A DNA stretch of 64,000 bases from Platycnemis pennipes (taxonomy: Eukaryota > Arthropoda > Insecta > Odonata > Platycnemididae), in NCBI GenBank assembly GCA_933228895.1, contig OW121849.1:41014354-41078353 (forward strand), in the 5' to 3' direction. The translations under genes and the position numbers were made by a program. The notes beneath the pieces were generated by a model. It did not search any database. It was not told where the DNA came from and saw only the letters and a list, made by a program, of their open reading frames with translations. The stretch's first letter is position 1, and each line of letters begins with the position of its first letter. Below, piece after piece: positions 1-10,599 of the stretch.

Positions 1-2490
1 ACCGGTCGGGCTAATGATCAATGGGGTAGCGTGAATGCAGAATCCCATCCAATCGGGTTTCAGGTAGCCGACAACCAGCACGCAGAACAAATACCTGGTA
101 GCGTATACCCTTCCGCTCGGTGCCAATTTTGCACCTATCCTGGGAAGAGTTTAGGGTGGTAGAGTGGTAAATTCGGTTTATTCGTTCATTCACAGTGGAT
201 ATACGCGATAAATGGCCTGGACCAGCCTGAGTAACGACGAGGATGATCCTAGAAATAAATACCTGATAGGTGAACGAAAATACTCAATAGAAAATCTCCT
301 TATATGGTAAGTCAAAACGGAATGGGGTTAGGGACCGATACCACAACTTAAGTGGAATAAAAATATTTCCATCTATTGATCAGTTTCACCTTCTAGGTCC
401 AAGATCCAAACTAATGTTGCGTGCAGACTCCCTGAACCAAAATCAATATGCTCAATGAACTTAAATGGACATCTATTTTATTTTTTAATATATAAAACTA
501 GCACAAACATTTATTAGACCATGATATTTTTTAAAAACATTTTTCCAAGGAAAAAAAACCTGTACACTTCCTTATAATGTGTATTATAGCCCAGAAAGGA
601 AATATTTAAGGTTTTCTTGCTCTGGTTGAAGATATGGCAGTTGTAGGCTGACAAAACAGATGTTTTGAGATTAAAATCAAGTTCCCCTGGCCCGATATTT
701 TATCCATGAATGATGAATCATGCCGAATGACATTCAAGGTACTCAATTTACCATTACTGCATTCTATTTCAATATGATTACGCTTGAAAAAATTTTTACC
801 ATATGAGAAATGTAATGGAAGTTGTGGACTTGGAAAATGTCTTATATTAATTACCTTTCTAAGAGCTTTAGAAAAAGGATAAAAAGGAGAAGTGAAAGAA
901 AGTTTTTGAGCAAGAGAAAAGTTAGAGCGAGAAAGTTGAGGATTAGAATGCGGACGAAAAGATTCTGGGAAGAAGGACTCATTAATATTAGCAAAGGATT
1001 AGTGTACGTGGCATGACAGGGGATGAATAGGCAAAATAATTATATAAAAAAAGGGAAAATTCTGTTCAAAAGGAGGAAATTGTGGAAATTTCCTAGTCTA
1101 AAATCGTCCTTCCATGATTATCGTGAAAATTGTGTCTCAGATGGTGATTTCCTAGAGAAAAAAGAGCTTAGCATTGACAATATGATCTAAGGGAATGATT
1201 GGATGGAAAGAAACAATCATTTCAAGGACTGAAGCATAATTAACATATTTTTTCGGACCAAGCCCAATCTCAAAAAAAAGCATGCTTGCTCCGAAATCTC
1301 ATTCTTCAAGGTCTTTATCCCGAAAAAAATACCACAAAAGATGGAGCTTGATCAAAATTCTTTGCAGCTAAATGAAAAATAAACGTACGAAAAGTAAGGA
1401 TTCGAATAACTTTTCTTATCTGCCTGGATCTTTTGCTGCAACCGGAAGAATGTCTCGGTTTATCGCACTTCAGAGTACCTGCTTTTTCTCGAAATGAGGA
1501 CAACGTCAAACAATAAGAACTATTTTCATCCTCGTATCTAGGCTCATAGTTTAGCTCATCCATGTCATTATTATAGAAATAATATCCTTTCGGTCACGTG
1601 TCAACCGCCTTATAAGGACCCAACAGCAGGTACACTGGCGAACGATGATACCGCGAAGATAGGGCACCCTTTCAGTGAAGGGCGATCTCTTTCTCTTCTG
1701 CGACTCTATTTCTTTTCCATAAGACGATCATTTCCTCTTCCCTCATTTAGCGCGAACTCTAGTTTATTTTATGCCTAATGAGACATCAGCTATAAAATGA
1801 GAAGCGTTGTATAATTAATAGAGATAGCCATAACAGGTTATTTCTAGAATTATAATGTAATTAACATAATGTCATCAAGTATACGTAGTTGGATGGCATT
1901 GAGATTCCTCTGAAACACCACTCCCTAACCTTTCATCATAGTATTTGGTCTACTGCGAGGGCATTTTCTCCTTGGCATGAACCGGTCTAATTTAGGTTGT
2001 TTGGGTAGAGGTAGACCTTTTAAATAGAAATAATTGATGTCAATAAGTGGTTCCATAAGAGATTTAATGGCATCAACCTTGGTGATAATGTGGAGCTAAC
2101 CAATGACTTAGGAAGATAAAACCTGATCAAATTTCACCAAAAGGCCTACGTAATATTTTTATTAGACCTAAGTTTAATGTTTTTATTAAAAAAGAAATAT
2201 ATTATGTAAAAATTAAAATTTTCTTCGTAAATATTTACAAAACAAAATTTTGAAATACTTTATCTTCCCAATACGTTAAAGTAACGTTAAATAAAAAAAT
2301 AATTTCTTTGGGAGCATGAAATACATTTATACAAGTATTTTTCTAATTTTTAAACAATGTTTCAGCAATGTAATTTCCTAATCTGAAACGAGTATATCAA
2401 ATCCATAAAATATCTCAACACTTTTAATGATCATTTATTGAGTGAATTTATCTACCATACCTTTCATAATTTCCAGGTACACTTTTGCTG
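1..2490. other. AT-rich non-coding stretch, nothing recognised
   Basis: Short open frames here (up to about 80 codons) have no recognisable motif, and their composition is that of the surrounding AT-rich DNA. I see no RNA gene, clear repeat end or transposon terminus. It is probably intergenic or deep intronic. Confidence 0.6.
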
Positions 2491-2499
2491 TAATCTACT

Positions 2500-2880
2500 A
2501 CTGTTTCTTATCGGGCGCGGGAAAAAAAATGAATTTTTGAACCACTCACCCTCAGAGGTTTTGACGTGAGCGATTCCTTTAAGGGAATCGATTCACGAGA
2601 TTCTAGAAGCTCCCGATCGCACTGCCGAGGGGTGGTCGGTGAGCATTCGAAGTGCATGGGGTGGATGAAGGTGCGGGGAAGAAGAGGAGCTGTTGTTAAG
2701 TCGTCACGACTTACACGCGGGGGATACGAAGTCGTCGTGTCACGCGACGTCACTCATTAAGCGAGGCGCGTGATTGACGACGCGTGTCACGGCGGAAGCC
2801 ACGGGCACGACCACCCGTCCGCGATCACGGCCGTGTGTGTGCGCGTTTAGTGATTCGTGTGAACGCCGGAAATCACTTTC
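2500..2880. other. CpG-rich block with small palindromes
   Basis: This segment is much richer in G, C and CpG than its flanks. It contains short dyads, for example an AAGTCGT/ACGACTT pair near 2698-2713 and a GATTCC/GGAATC pair near 2571-2590. Both strands have open frames of about 64-81 codons that overlap each other, as expected by chance in GC-rich DNA. It could be a CpG island or part of an unrecognised repeat. No gene is assigned. Confidence 0.4.
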
Positions 2881-4030
2881 ACTCAATAACCACTCTCCTC
2901 GTCTCCAGCGAAGCTAAAAAGTATATTCAAACATATTTTCACATTATTGGCGGAAAATGCTATGCTATTAGGAGATATCCTATTTCCTCACTGCAATACT
3001 ATAATGTGGCTATAACTATTACGGTGAAGTTAACTTTTCATAAAGTCAATCAATACGGTAAGATTTCTGGTCAAAGTAGTGTGGTAATAGTTTCAAGATT
3101 CACATTCATAACCTCCGGGAATTTTTTGAAGATAAAACAGTAAAGAATCCACGGTTAATGGTAGTTTTCTGGGAGGCAGAGCAGGTAGACGGTCATTAGC
3201 TAGGGTCTCAGCTCGAGATCGGCATAATCCGTACCCTCACTCGGCTTCGACCCTCAGTAGCGACCTGACTCTCGCGGCAAGGGGCAACGTGGACAAAACT
3301 GACCGCGTGCAATACGATGTTAAAAGTTATTAACTATTTAAATGGACAACGATTTATTACCGCTATTGTATCACACGTCCTAAGAGAATTACGAGCGTTT
3401 TTTGATAGACGTTCTCGAATCCACTCCTTACCTTTCTGTTTATGGCAATTGCCGAAATAAGACTGAAAGACTGAGTGGTGAACATTAACTTTGATACATA
3501 TGGATGCATATTTCGTGAATTTGAGATGCAAGTGGCGCGTAAATAAAAGATTTTTTTCCGTCATATTATTATGGTAATAGATCCACTATACTCTATTCCT
3601 ATTTTTTCTACGAAAATATTGAATCCAACATTGCAGAGAAAACAGAAGAAATACTCTTTTCACTGTTGAATATAATCAAGACGTTTGCATTCTCTTCCAA
3701 AAGAATTATTTTCCACCTGTTTCCGAATTAATGATAATGGCCCAGCACACTCAAATAATTACTAGTCCACATCTACATAAAAGTAGGGTATCAGGGTATG
3801 TGCTGCTGAAAGCATTCAAATATTTTAAAATAACCTCACAACTCTGTAGCTATGAGGATTCACTGAAAATTCTGTAAATTTAAAATAAAACTCGGTATGC
3901 AGTAGAGGACAATAGTATTTTAAAATAATGTAATCGGAGAGATAGTTGGAGAAAATAAGTCAAGACAAACGTTAAACTAGGAAAGCAAAAACTTGAGATG
4001 GAGAAAGAGTTTTATTATCAGGGAACCTGA
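2881..4030. other. No recognised feature
   Basis: AT-rich sequence with a moderately GC-rich patch at about 3180-3310. The open frame at 2784-3143 shows no motif I recognise and runs out of the CpG-rich block into AT-rich DNA. I do not call it a gene. Confidence 0.5.
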
Positions 4031-4590
4031 TTAACCAGTAATAGACGAAGTAAAAGAGATATCGTCAGTGGAAAAGCCCAGGAAATAACTGCATTTTACC
4101 AAAAAATGAGTCTGCTTATAGCCGCAAATTGAAGCGTGGAAGTAAGAAAACATTTGATTAGAACTTACATGTGCAGCATGCTTCTTTATGGCAGTGAAGC
4201 ATGGACGATAACAGCAGCATATAAGTCAAGGCTTGAAGTATGAAATGTGAGGCTACCGAAGAATGGTGAAGATAAAATTAATCTACCGAGTGAAAAACGA
4301 AGAATTCTAAAGAAGATGCGGACAAAACCGAAGTCTGCTGAATACTTAAAAAAGAAGACGGGACAACTTAATTGGCCATATCGATACGGTAGCTTGATGG
4401 AGGCAATCTTCAAGTCTCCGACAAGGGAAAAGTGAACGGGATGGATGGAAAAGATAGGCTTCGGATGAGATGCATGAAATAGGTCTCAAAATATGTGAAA
4501 AATAAAAACAATATCAGTGTGAGTAGGTTATCTGACAGAAGAATCGAGTAAAGAACTACGTCAAACCAATCTTAGGATTGTTGGCCGATG
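4031..4590 (+). pseudogene. LINE reverse-transcriptase C-terminal remnant (second LINE type)
   Basis: Conceptual translation, interrupted by several stops and at least one frame change, gives a reverse-transcriptase end. It includes RTYMCSMLLYGSEAWTIT, then a basic stretch with ILKKMR and KKKTGQL, and finally SRLSDRR...TSNQS near 4530-4580. The LYGSEAWT block followed by a TGQL block is typical of the region after the polymerase domain in endonuclease/reverse-transcriptase LINEs. The polymerase core and endonuclease are missing, so this is a 5'-truncated dead copy. A related minus-strand fragment lies at about 38.25-38.44 kb. The clade (RTE-, CR1- or L2-like) cannot be fixed from this fragment. 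Confidence 0.75.
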
Positions 4591-5187
4591 TTGTATATGA
4601 ATTGGATATGTAAAGTCGACCGAGGACCGTTCGGGAAGTTCCCAAAAATTTTAGCTGGACCGTATAGATAACATTATCCTATACCACTGACGCTAATAAC
4701 AGAGGAAGCGGTATCTTCAGGTAATTCGGTAATTTCAGAATTGAGATTTAAAAGTTGATTTTTATATTAAATGGGCATGACACTCAAGACATTAATAGTA
4801 TTCAAAGCACGCTTGTATTGAAAGAGCGGTATATTAACAACATGAACCAGAAGAAGAAATGCATAGGTCAATAATGCCAGCCATTATAAAGAGAATGTAC
4901 TTCTGAATCTACATAATACAATGCAAGTGTATAAACATAAAGGTGAATTCACACCAAACTCCAAACACCACACAGGTAGTGGATTCACTCCAAACCAAAT
5001 GTGCAAGACAATAAGAATGAAGTGCTTGAGAAAACAGCGCACTCAAGAGGATGACAGATGACTTGTTTAACAAGTTTACTTGGGGATGATTTTGCTCAAA
5101 AAATTCCTAGTAGATTAGGGCAGGAAACTTTATAATTTTAAAATTTTATTATTTCCTATTATAAATTAAATACCGATTTTTAGATAA
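4591..5187. other. No recognised feature
   Basis: AT-rich sequence between a LINE remnant and a foldback element. The last eight bases, TTAGATAA at 5180-5187, recur at 5430-5437 and are interpreted as a target-site duplication of the adjacent foldback element. Confidence 0.5.
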
Positions 5188-5429
5188 ACTGCACAGTTTC
5201 AGGCGTAACTTGGTGGAACTGCATGTTTATGTAAAAGTAAAATAAAATACTATGTATATTCCACACTATTTTTAATTCACCGATCCGGGTTTGGTCTACT
5301 CCGTAGACATTTTCTGGATCAGAAAATGTCTACGGAGTCAGAAAATGTCTACGGAGTAGACGAAACCCGGGTCGGTGAATTAAAAATAGTGTGGAATATA
5401 CATAGTATTTTATTTTACTTTTACAATTA
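5188..5429. mobile_element. Foldback element, family B, copy 1
   Basis: A left-hand extension of about 40 bases (5188-5230) is followed by two inverted arms. The left arm runs about 5231-5313 and the right arm about 5343-5429, with a short centre that repeats the GTCTACGGAGT word. The direct repeat TTAGATAA lies at both ends (5180-5187 and 5430-5437). A second copy with the same extension and arms is at 33105-33372 with its own different target duplication, so the family has moved. The right arm contains GTCTAC-GGA-GTAGAC directly followed by GAA and the palindrome ACCCGGGT. This is the hammerhead-like layout discussed in the findings. Confidence 0.85.
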
Positions 5430-5504
5430 TTAGATAATAAACGGCGAGTCTATCTTCATTTATAAAGGCCGAAGATTTGAGCACAGAGTTATAGTCACGA
5501 ACAG

Positions 5505-5517
5505 CCCCTGCTGCACA
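5505..5517 (+). repeat. Left terminal inverted repeat of the 3.9-kb element
   Basis: CCCCTGCTGCACA is a perfect 13-base match to the reverse complement of 9376-9388. Beyond these 13 bases the ends differ (GAATGG on the left, AAAACG on the right). Confidence 0.75.
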
Positions 5518-5835
5518 GAATGGTTCACACTGGTTGCAGGAACGTTCAGAATGGTTCTGCAATGTTTTTGCAATGCATTTTTCTTAATATATCAAATTAT
5601 GAATAAATTGATTAGTGTCATATTAAAAGCTTTTATTATCATAGAAATTAACTTATATTTATTTAATTAAATATTTTCATTAATTGCAAATTGATTGCAA
5701 AAGTAATGCTTTTGCAACCAAATGTCCTGAATTGCAATGCTTTTGAAACGCATTTGCAATATATCGTCAACAATATGTTGCAAAAACATTCTGAATGGTT
5801 CTGCAATGGTTTTGCAATGTATTAGTCTACACATA
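5518..5835 (+). repeat. Left subterminal repeat region
   Basis: Repeated short words of the form TTGCA, TTCTGCAATGG and CATTCTGAATGG occur here. One is a TTGCAGGAAC copy at 5534-5543. Others form two clusters, about 5518-5580 and 5695-5830. The same words recur near the right end at 9101-9340. Such arrays often hold transposase-binding sites. That role is inferred. Confidence 0.6.
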
Positions 5836-6519
5836 TCAATTGACAGCTTAATTATTTTTTATCAGTATCAAATATTTCTCATGACATAAAATATACGTTA
5901 GTTAATCTAATTGTAATTTTTTATTCATTGTACTTTCATAATTAATACATGCCTAAATCAATATGATCGTAAGAACTATGTATTTGAATCGTGAAAATTT
6001 GCGCCATGTGACCATGTGACTGCTTGAGACCAGCCAAAGGACAGTTGCATCACAGAATGTTACCAAAGAAAATACGACAATAACCATCGTTTGAGCGGCA
6101 GTCACAAGGTATGAATACAGTAATTTATAATTACAATTAATTTATATTCACACCTCAGTGTTTCTCTTGCAAATTATTTGGGGACGAATGTATTTTGTTT
6201 AATGTAGTTAAACATCGGAACATATAATGAAATGTTTTGTGTGTAAAAGAAATATTTTGCAAACCTGTATCGTTATTAACTGTATTAACAACACTGCTCC
6301 CTTATATCGCTCAAACTTCAATGATAACTGTTGTAATTCTGTCTGGACCGTATTTTAATCTTCATCTTCTCATCATTAGGTCATTGTTTGATGATTGTTA
6401 GAGAGAGAGAGAAGATAGAGTAATGTATCCCGCTCATTGAAACTCGTTGGTCTTTACAATCAGAAGTGTTGCTGCTGCATTTGGTGCATTCTAATCAATA
6501 GGTAATTCCCATTGACAAA

Positions 6520-8508
6520 ATGGAGAGATACCCTGTTACAAAGAGACCTTCCTCCGAGAGACAGAGGCACAATACCTCCAGTGAGGACCCAGAAGACAGT
6601 GTTTCTGACGAAAGCACCTTTGAAGGGCTAGGGCCAATGCCAAGATCAGAATGTAAGTTTCTCAACACCAAAGTATGCAGACTCAGTTATATTAACCATG
6701 CTACATTGTGTTGCTTGTAAATTTTTTATGGTTTATTGCAGCAGCATTCAGGGAAGAATGTGGAGGGAGCATCCAAAACACTTCTCACAGAGAGAAATCT
6801 TTTCATAACAATGGGGGTCCTGAGAAAGCCTGCAGGAATGGACAAGACCAGTCACCGAACAGTCAAAAAGGAGAATCATCGAGACTGCCAAGGAGAAGCC
6901 ATGGCATGTATAGAGTAGTAGTAAAAATTTAGAATACAAATCATAAATATAATCGTCATATTTGGAATACCTAATTTATCTTGACTGATGACACTCAATA
7001 TTTATTTATAAAGGTGATGGAATGTTCCTTGTTAAGTCGTCCGCTGAGCTAAGCAGTAAGTATATGTGAAGAAGAAAGCACCAACTGCTGTGTCATTTGG
7101 CTTGCATGATACTCTGTTGCAAATTGTATACATGTTATAATTCATCCTCTAGTAAAATGTCTCTCATTTTTATAGGAACCTTGGAATATCTTGTTAGGAT
7201 GATTGTAGAACTGCAAGACGACGTTAAATTACTTTCTAAAAAAATAAACAAAATCTGTGGAGGAAACCAAGAGGATATAACCCATAATCCAGACCTTGAT
7301 GATATATTGCAATTTTTTCCCCTCAAGTCTCATGAGGACTTCGAAAACTGCGAAAGAAAACTCAATTCTCCAACGCTCAGACAGATGATGGTATGAACTA
7401 CAACCCATGTTACGAGCTCGTATGATTGACCCTAAGATATTATATTTCTTTAAATGCCCATGCCATTCTTTCAATCCTATCATATTCTTTCACCAAGTAT
7501 GCTAGTTCCTCCCATTTGGGATGCTGGTAGAATTTTATTTTTAAACTGGTTTTAATGTGTACAAAAAGGGCACTTAACTTGAATTACTAGCATGGCCATG
7601 TAAGGTGACTTAAGTAAAGATTTCTCAAGGGAATAATTTTTCATTAATATTGAAAAGCTTGTCAATGGGTAGAATTATTACACTTAAAATATAATAGTTT
7701 CTTCTGACATTCTGTCGAATGACTGAATTGCTTTTCTTTAATTCAGATGGTGCACCTGAGTCAATATAGCCACTCCACAATACAAGGAAGCATTAAATTC
7801 ATACTAAAAAAAACCTTAGACCCTGATTTTGCAAGAACTTTAAATTGGGCAGGAAGAGGACTTAAGAGAGGCATCCGAAACACCTACTTCCAAGAGGTAG
7901 TAGGAGGTGTGTATGATACGGATATAAAGAACAGAAAAAATTCCTTTACAGGTGTTATTGCTATACAAACAAAGTGATAAGCTGTGAAAGTTACTAAATT
8001 TTTATCTACTTCTCAATTACAAATACTACCTCATAAAATAAAATATCATGTAACTTCAACCACATTTTAATTCCACATGTCACATACATTACATGAACAT
8101 ATCAAAACCCAGGTTGTAAAATATTTCAATTGAAATGTTCAATATAAAAGATAAAACTGTTCTTTTCCACAAATATATTTAAAGACAAACCAACCCGTTT
8201 CTCTGTAATCTTGAGAATGGCCTGAGAAGGCCGAAACCGGTTGGTTTGTCTTTAAATATATTTGTGGAAAAGAACAAAGTTTTATCTTTTATAATGAATA
8301 ACTTCCACAAAGTAAACTCTCCAACCATTTCTTTTATGAAATGTTCAAAGTGACAGACTTTCTTTTTACAATGATAATATATCAAGTTTGAATACAGAAA
8401 CAGTATTGTTCATGAATGCTTATTTCATTGTTTTCAGGTGCAGTGAGGAAGAATCCAATCTTAAAAGATGCACCCATAGACAAAATTGAGAAGGAGATCA
8501 AGAAATGA
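6520..8508 (+). CDS. DUF4806-domain protein, six exons
   Basis: Proposed exons are 6520-6652, 6752-6907, 7014-7055, 7176-7390, 7747-7906 and 8438-8508, totalling 777 nt and 258 residues. Every intron is GT-AG, all phases are compatible, and donors such as GTAAGT (6653) and GTAAG (7056) are strong. Residues 1-110 are polar and serine/lysine-rich. Residues 112-136 look like a helical or coiled segment (EYLVRMIVELQDDVKLL). About residues 154-258 match the DUF4806 pattern: an FFPLKSHEDFENCE start, a middle helix with GSIKFILKKTL, a NWAGRGLKRGIRN block, and an AVRKNP...EKEIKK end. DUF4806 is widespread in animal genomes and its function is unknown. The gene lies inside the candidate transposon, so it may be an element-encoded accessory DNA-binding protein. 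The start codon is the first ATG of a frame leading cleanly into the GTAAGT donor. Reading through the exon 5 donor gives an alternative stop at 7978-7980. A polyadenylation-type AATAAA lies at 8839-8844. The reading frame appears intact, so the copy may be recent or constrained. Confidence 0.8.
8037..8042 (+). promoter_or_regulatory. Possible alternative polyadenylation signal
   Basis: AATAAA lies about 57 bases after the stop codon reached by reading through the exon 5 donor of the DUF4806 gene. It would fit a short isoform with a different C-terminus, but AATAAA is common in AT-rich DNA. Confidence 0.3.
8143..8336. mobile_element. Foldback element, family C, nested in intron 5
   Basis: Left arm about 8143-8201 and right arm about 8233-8294 are inverted copies of about 58 bases. 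They are followed by a unique right extension to 8336. The perfect 12-base direct repeat TGAAATGTTCAA lies immediately outside (8131-8142 and 8337-8348), marking a target-site duplication. The apex contains TTGAGAA, T, a GGCC/GGCC hairpin, GAA, the palindrome ACCGGT and T. An AATC/GGTT pair could close the structure. The element sits inside intron 5 of the DUF4806 gene, so it inserted after the host transposon. Confidence 0.85.
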
Positions 8509-9094
8509 CTTGTTTTTTCATTCAGGTTAGCCTCATCATTTAGGAAGGCAGAGAGAAAGGATGTTCCAAGGAATGAGTAATTGCCTGAATAATTATAATT
8601 TGATTGCTTTCTTTTAATGCTTAGAGAGTTCACAAGCCTTTGATGAACATTGATGTCTTTTTCTTGAACATTCATGTCTTTTTTTCAAACTTAATCGTAG
8701 GAGGCAACCTATTCAATATCACTTGCCCCATGCATTTAGGTTCATGAGAAATTTTATAGTTGATAGTTATCCTTTTTGTACTTTTGATGATGATTTGACC
8801 TTAAATAATACATGCATATGACATGTATGTAATTTGAAAATAAATATTTTGTTCCAAATATATCTCATGTTTATTTTCCAATATAAAGGCTATATGTGCG
8901 ACTTGTAAAATTCCAGAATCAACCAATAATTTATTAGGAATTAATGTTACATAGTATATATTTGAAATTTTTTAATAGCAACAATTGAAAGAGCATTTTT
9001 TTTTCAATGAATATGCCAATTAGTCATCAGACCAAATATGGAATATGCATGGAGTGCTTTAATGTAGTTTTGCAATCATTAATTGAATGTTTCA

Positions 9095-9375
9095 AAATTA
9101 TTGCAGGAGCATTCATCGAATGCTTCAAAATGATTGCAGGAACATTCATTTAAAGGTTGCAGGAACATTCATTGAACGCTTCGGAATGGTTGCAGGAGCA
9201 TTCATTGAATGCTTCAGAATGGTTGCAGGAACATTCATTTAACGTTCATTTTGAACGTTATAATAACATATCAAGTTGTGACATTTTGAACGTTCAGGGA
9301 ACCATTATTTGAACGTTATTGCAATGTTCCTGCGATGGATTGATGAACATTATCTTAACATTGCAGAAACGTTTT
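9095..9375 (+). repeat. Right subterminal repeat array
   Basis: Five copies of TTGCAGGARCATTCAT start at 9101, 9134, 9157, 9190 and 9223. Spacing is 33, 23, 33 and 33 bases, so the unit is about 33 bases with one shortened copy. Further GAACGTT words and an inverted GCAATGTTCCTGC copy (9322-9335) lie between the array and the terminus. Similar words occur near the left end of the element. Confidence 0.75.
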
Positions 9376-9388
9376 TGTGCAGCAGGGG
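9376..9388 (-). repeat. Right terminal inverted repeat of the 3.9-kb element
   Basis: TGTGCAGCAGGGG is the exact reverse complement of 5505-5517. The next two bases are AG, as just outside the left end. Confidence 0.75.
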
Positions 9389-9639
9389 AGAATTGTATAA
9401 TAGATAGTTTATGCATGGTTTTCGACTGCTCTGCTCGCGTTAACCTGAATTTTTGAGAACTTCCAGTAAAAAAATAATTTGTTGACCGGAGTTTTGGTTT
9501 TGTAATTTTATTATTGATGTCAACAGATAGGAACTATGAAGTAACAACACTCTATAAATGACAAATAAAGGCATAAGTTAATATTTCAACCAATAGTCTG
9601 ATAATGCTACCTATATCATGGCAAAACTTTAACCTAGGG

Positions 9640-9795
9640 TAGAAGAGTTCTTTTTTTTAAACTGTTAAGTTCATACCACAATATAATTACTAATCCTTTT
9701 TATGCGTGATATGGAATGCACGTTTGGTGTGAACTCTCCCCCTGCCACACTCCTACATGGTGTCCGGTAAGGATTTTGTATATGTAGATGAGTCC
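9640..9795 (+). mobile_element. Truncated CR1/L2-like LINE, 3' end
   Basis: This is a diverged copy of the main LINE family's untranslated 3' end. It has the AATCCTTTTTATGC word, then CCCCTGCCACAC, a degenerate GGTGTCCGG segment, and a short ATGTAGATG end. It has no coding part. It lies about 250 bases outside the right end of the DUF4806 element. Confidence 0.6.
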
Positions 9796-9799
9796 TTCA

Positions 9800-10190
9800 T
9801 GTCCCTGGTTGTGAATCCACAAGCCACATGCTACAGCTACATGATTTCATCGGCCAGTGTATTTCCATTCAAGTGTCCTCCAAAGTAAAATCATATGGAG
9901 TTTGGGTTTCGGTGGTAAAATCCCATTTCTGGGTTTCGGATTCTGGTCCTATGAGTGTGGAGACAGGTATAGATAGATATAGTAGTCGCTAATCCAACAC
10001 AATCCCTATCGGGGATAAAAAGGTGAGGGCGGAAAGAGAGACGGCGAAGTTAGCGAGAGTGAACCAAGGGATATAACAGCGATAGTTCAATATCCAGACC
10101 GTCCGAAATTCGCAGTGTTGTCGAAATGATTTTCGAGGATCATTGCCCGGTAAATTTATGGCAGGAATTAATTAGCAGAGCTTTAAAACA
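9800..10190. other. No recognised feature
   Basis: Mixed-composition spacer between LINE fragments. No motif, RNA gene or repeat end was recognised. Confidence 0.4.
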
Positions 10191-10192
10191 CA

Positions 10193-10525
10193 GGGTTTTG
10201 TTAGATCCGGTATAAAGGAGATTGACGAGGCTTGTGAAAGACCGTTATTTTAACAGTGTTAGTGTATCTAGTTCTTTAGAAAAACTCGAATGAGAATCAT
10301 AATCGGATGATAGATTAAATTTTAGGCTTAATCATATAAGTAACTTTGATGAATATATTTTACTGACGACGTTATAAAGACATTCAGAGTACCCGCAAAG
10401 TGCGCTGGATTCGACTACGGAAGCAAGTTTACGGAGGTGAATTGCCATACAGATAGACTTAAAAAGTCCCCTTCTAGCAACAAAATTAGGGAGCACAATA
10501 GGTAATATAATAATCGGTTAAGTAG
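10193..10525 (+). pseudogene. CR1/L2-like LINE remnant, diverged subfamily
   Basis: One reading frame with three internal stops gives RRLTRLVKDRYFNS, then DDRLKFRLNHISNF, a LTDDV block, and CHTDRLKS...LGSTIG. These align block by block with the SDRRLKFRLNLLNKF...SDDV...CRTDRFK end of the main LINE family at lower similarity. The minus-strand copy at 33405-33610 shares the AGGGAGCACAATAGG word at the same place, suggesting an older subfamily. Confidence 0.65.
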
Positions 10526-10599
10526 TGTAATTTAAGTATCGTAGTTTGAGGTGCAAACTTATGGTTCTACTTACTCATAGCTGTATTCTAGTCATAGTA

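Larger units (their letters stand above)
5505..9388. mobile_element. Candidate DNA transposon carrying a DUF4806 gene
   Basis: The unit starts with CCCCTGCTGCACA (5505-5517) and ends with its exact reverse complement (9376-9388). Both ends carry TTGCAGGAAC-type repeats just inside the termini, a layout typical of transposase-binding subterminal regions. The dinucleotide AG flanks both sides (5503-5504 and 9389-9390), which might be a 2-bp target duplication or chance. The only gene seen inside is the six-exon DUF4806 gene. No DDE, hAT, P, THAP or helicase domain is visible. The superfamily is therefore unassigned. It could be a deletion derivative of a longer two-gene element or depend on a transposase elsewhere. 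A foldback element is nested at 8143-8336. Confidence 0.65.

Noticed and set aside
3750..3805. Possible LINE tail (CCACATCTACATAAAAG)
   Set aside because: The match is limited to the CATCTACATAA word; the CCACACAC and GCAAGCC blocks are missing.
6742..6932. Alternative exon 2 of the DUF4806 gene using the acceptor at 6741
   Set aside because: It keeps exon 1's frame but runs into a stop at exon 3 with every available donor. The acceptor after 6751 keeps all later exons open.
5505..9388. Assignment of the DUF4806 element to hAT, P, piggyBac, Kolobok or CACTA
   Set aside because: The termini and flanks do not show the 8-bp, TTAA or 3-bp duplications or end motifs of those groups, and no transposase is present to decide.
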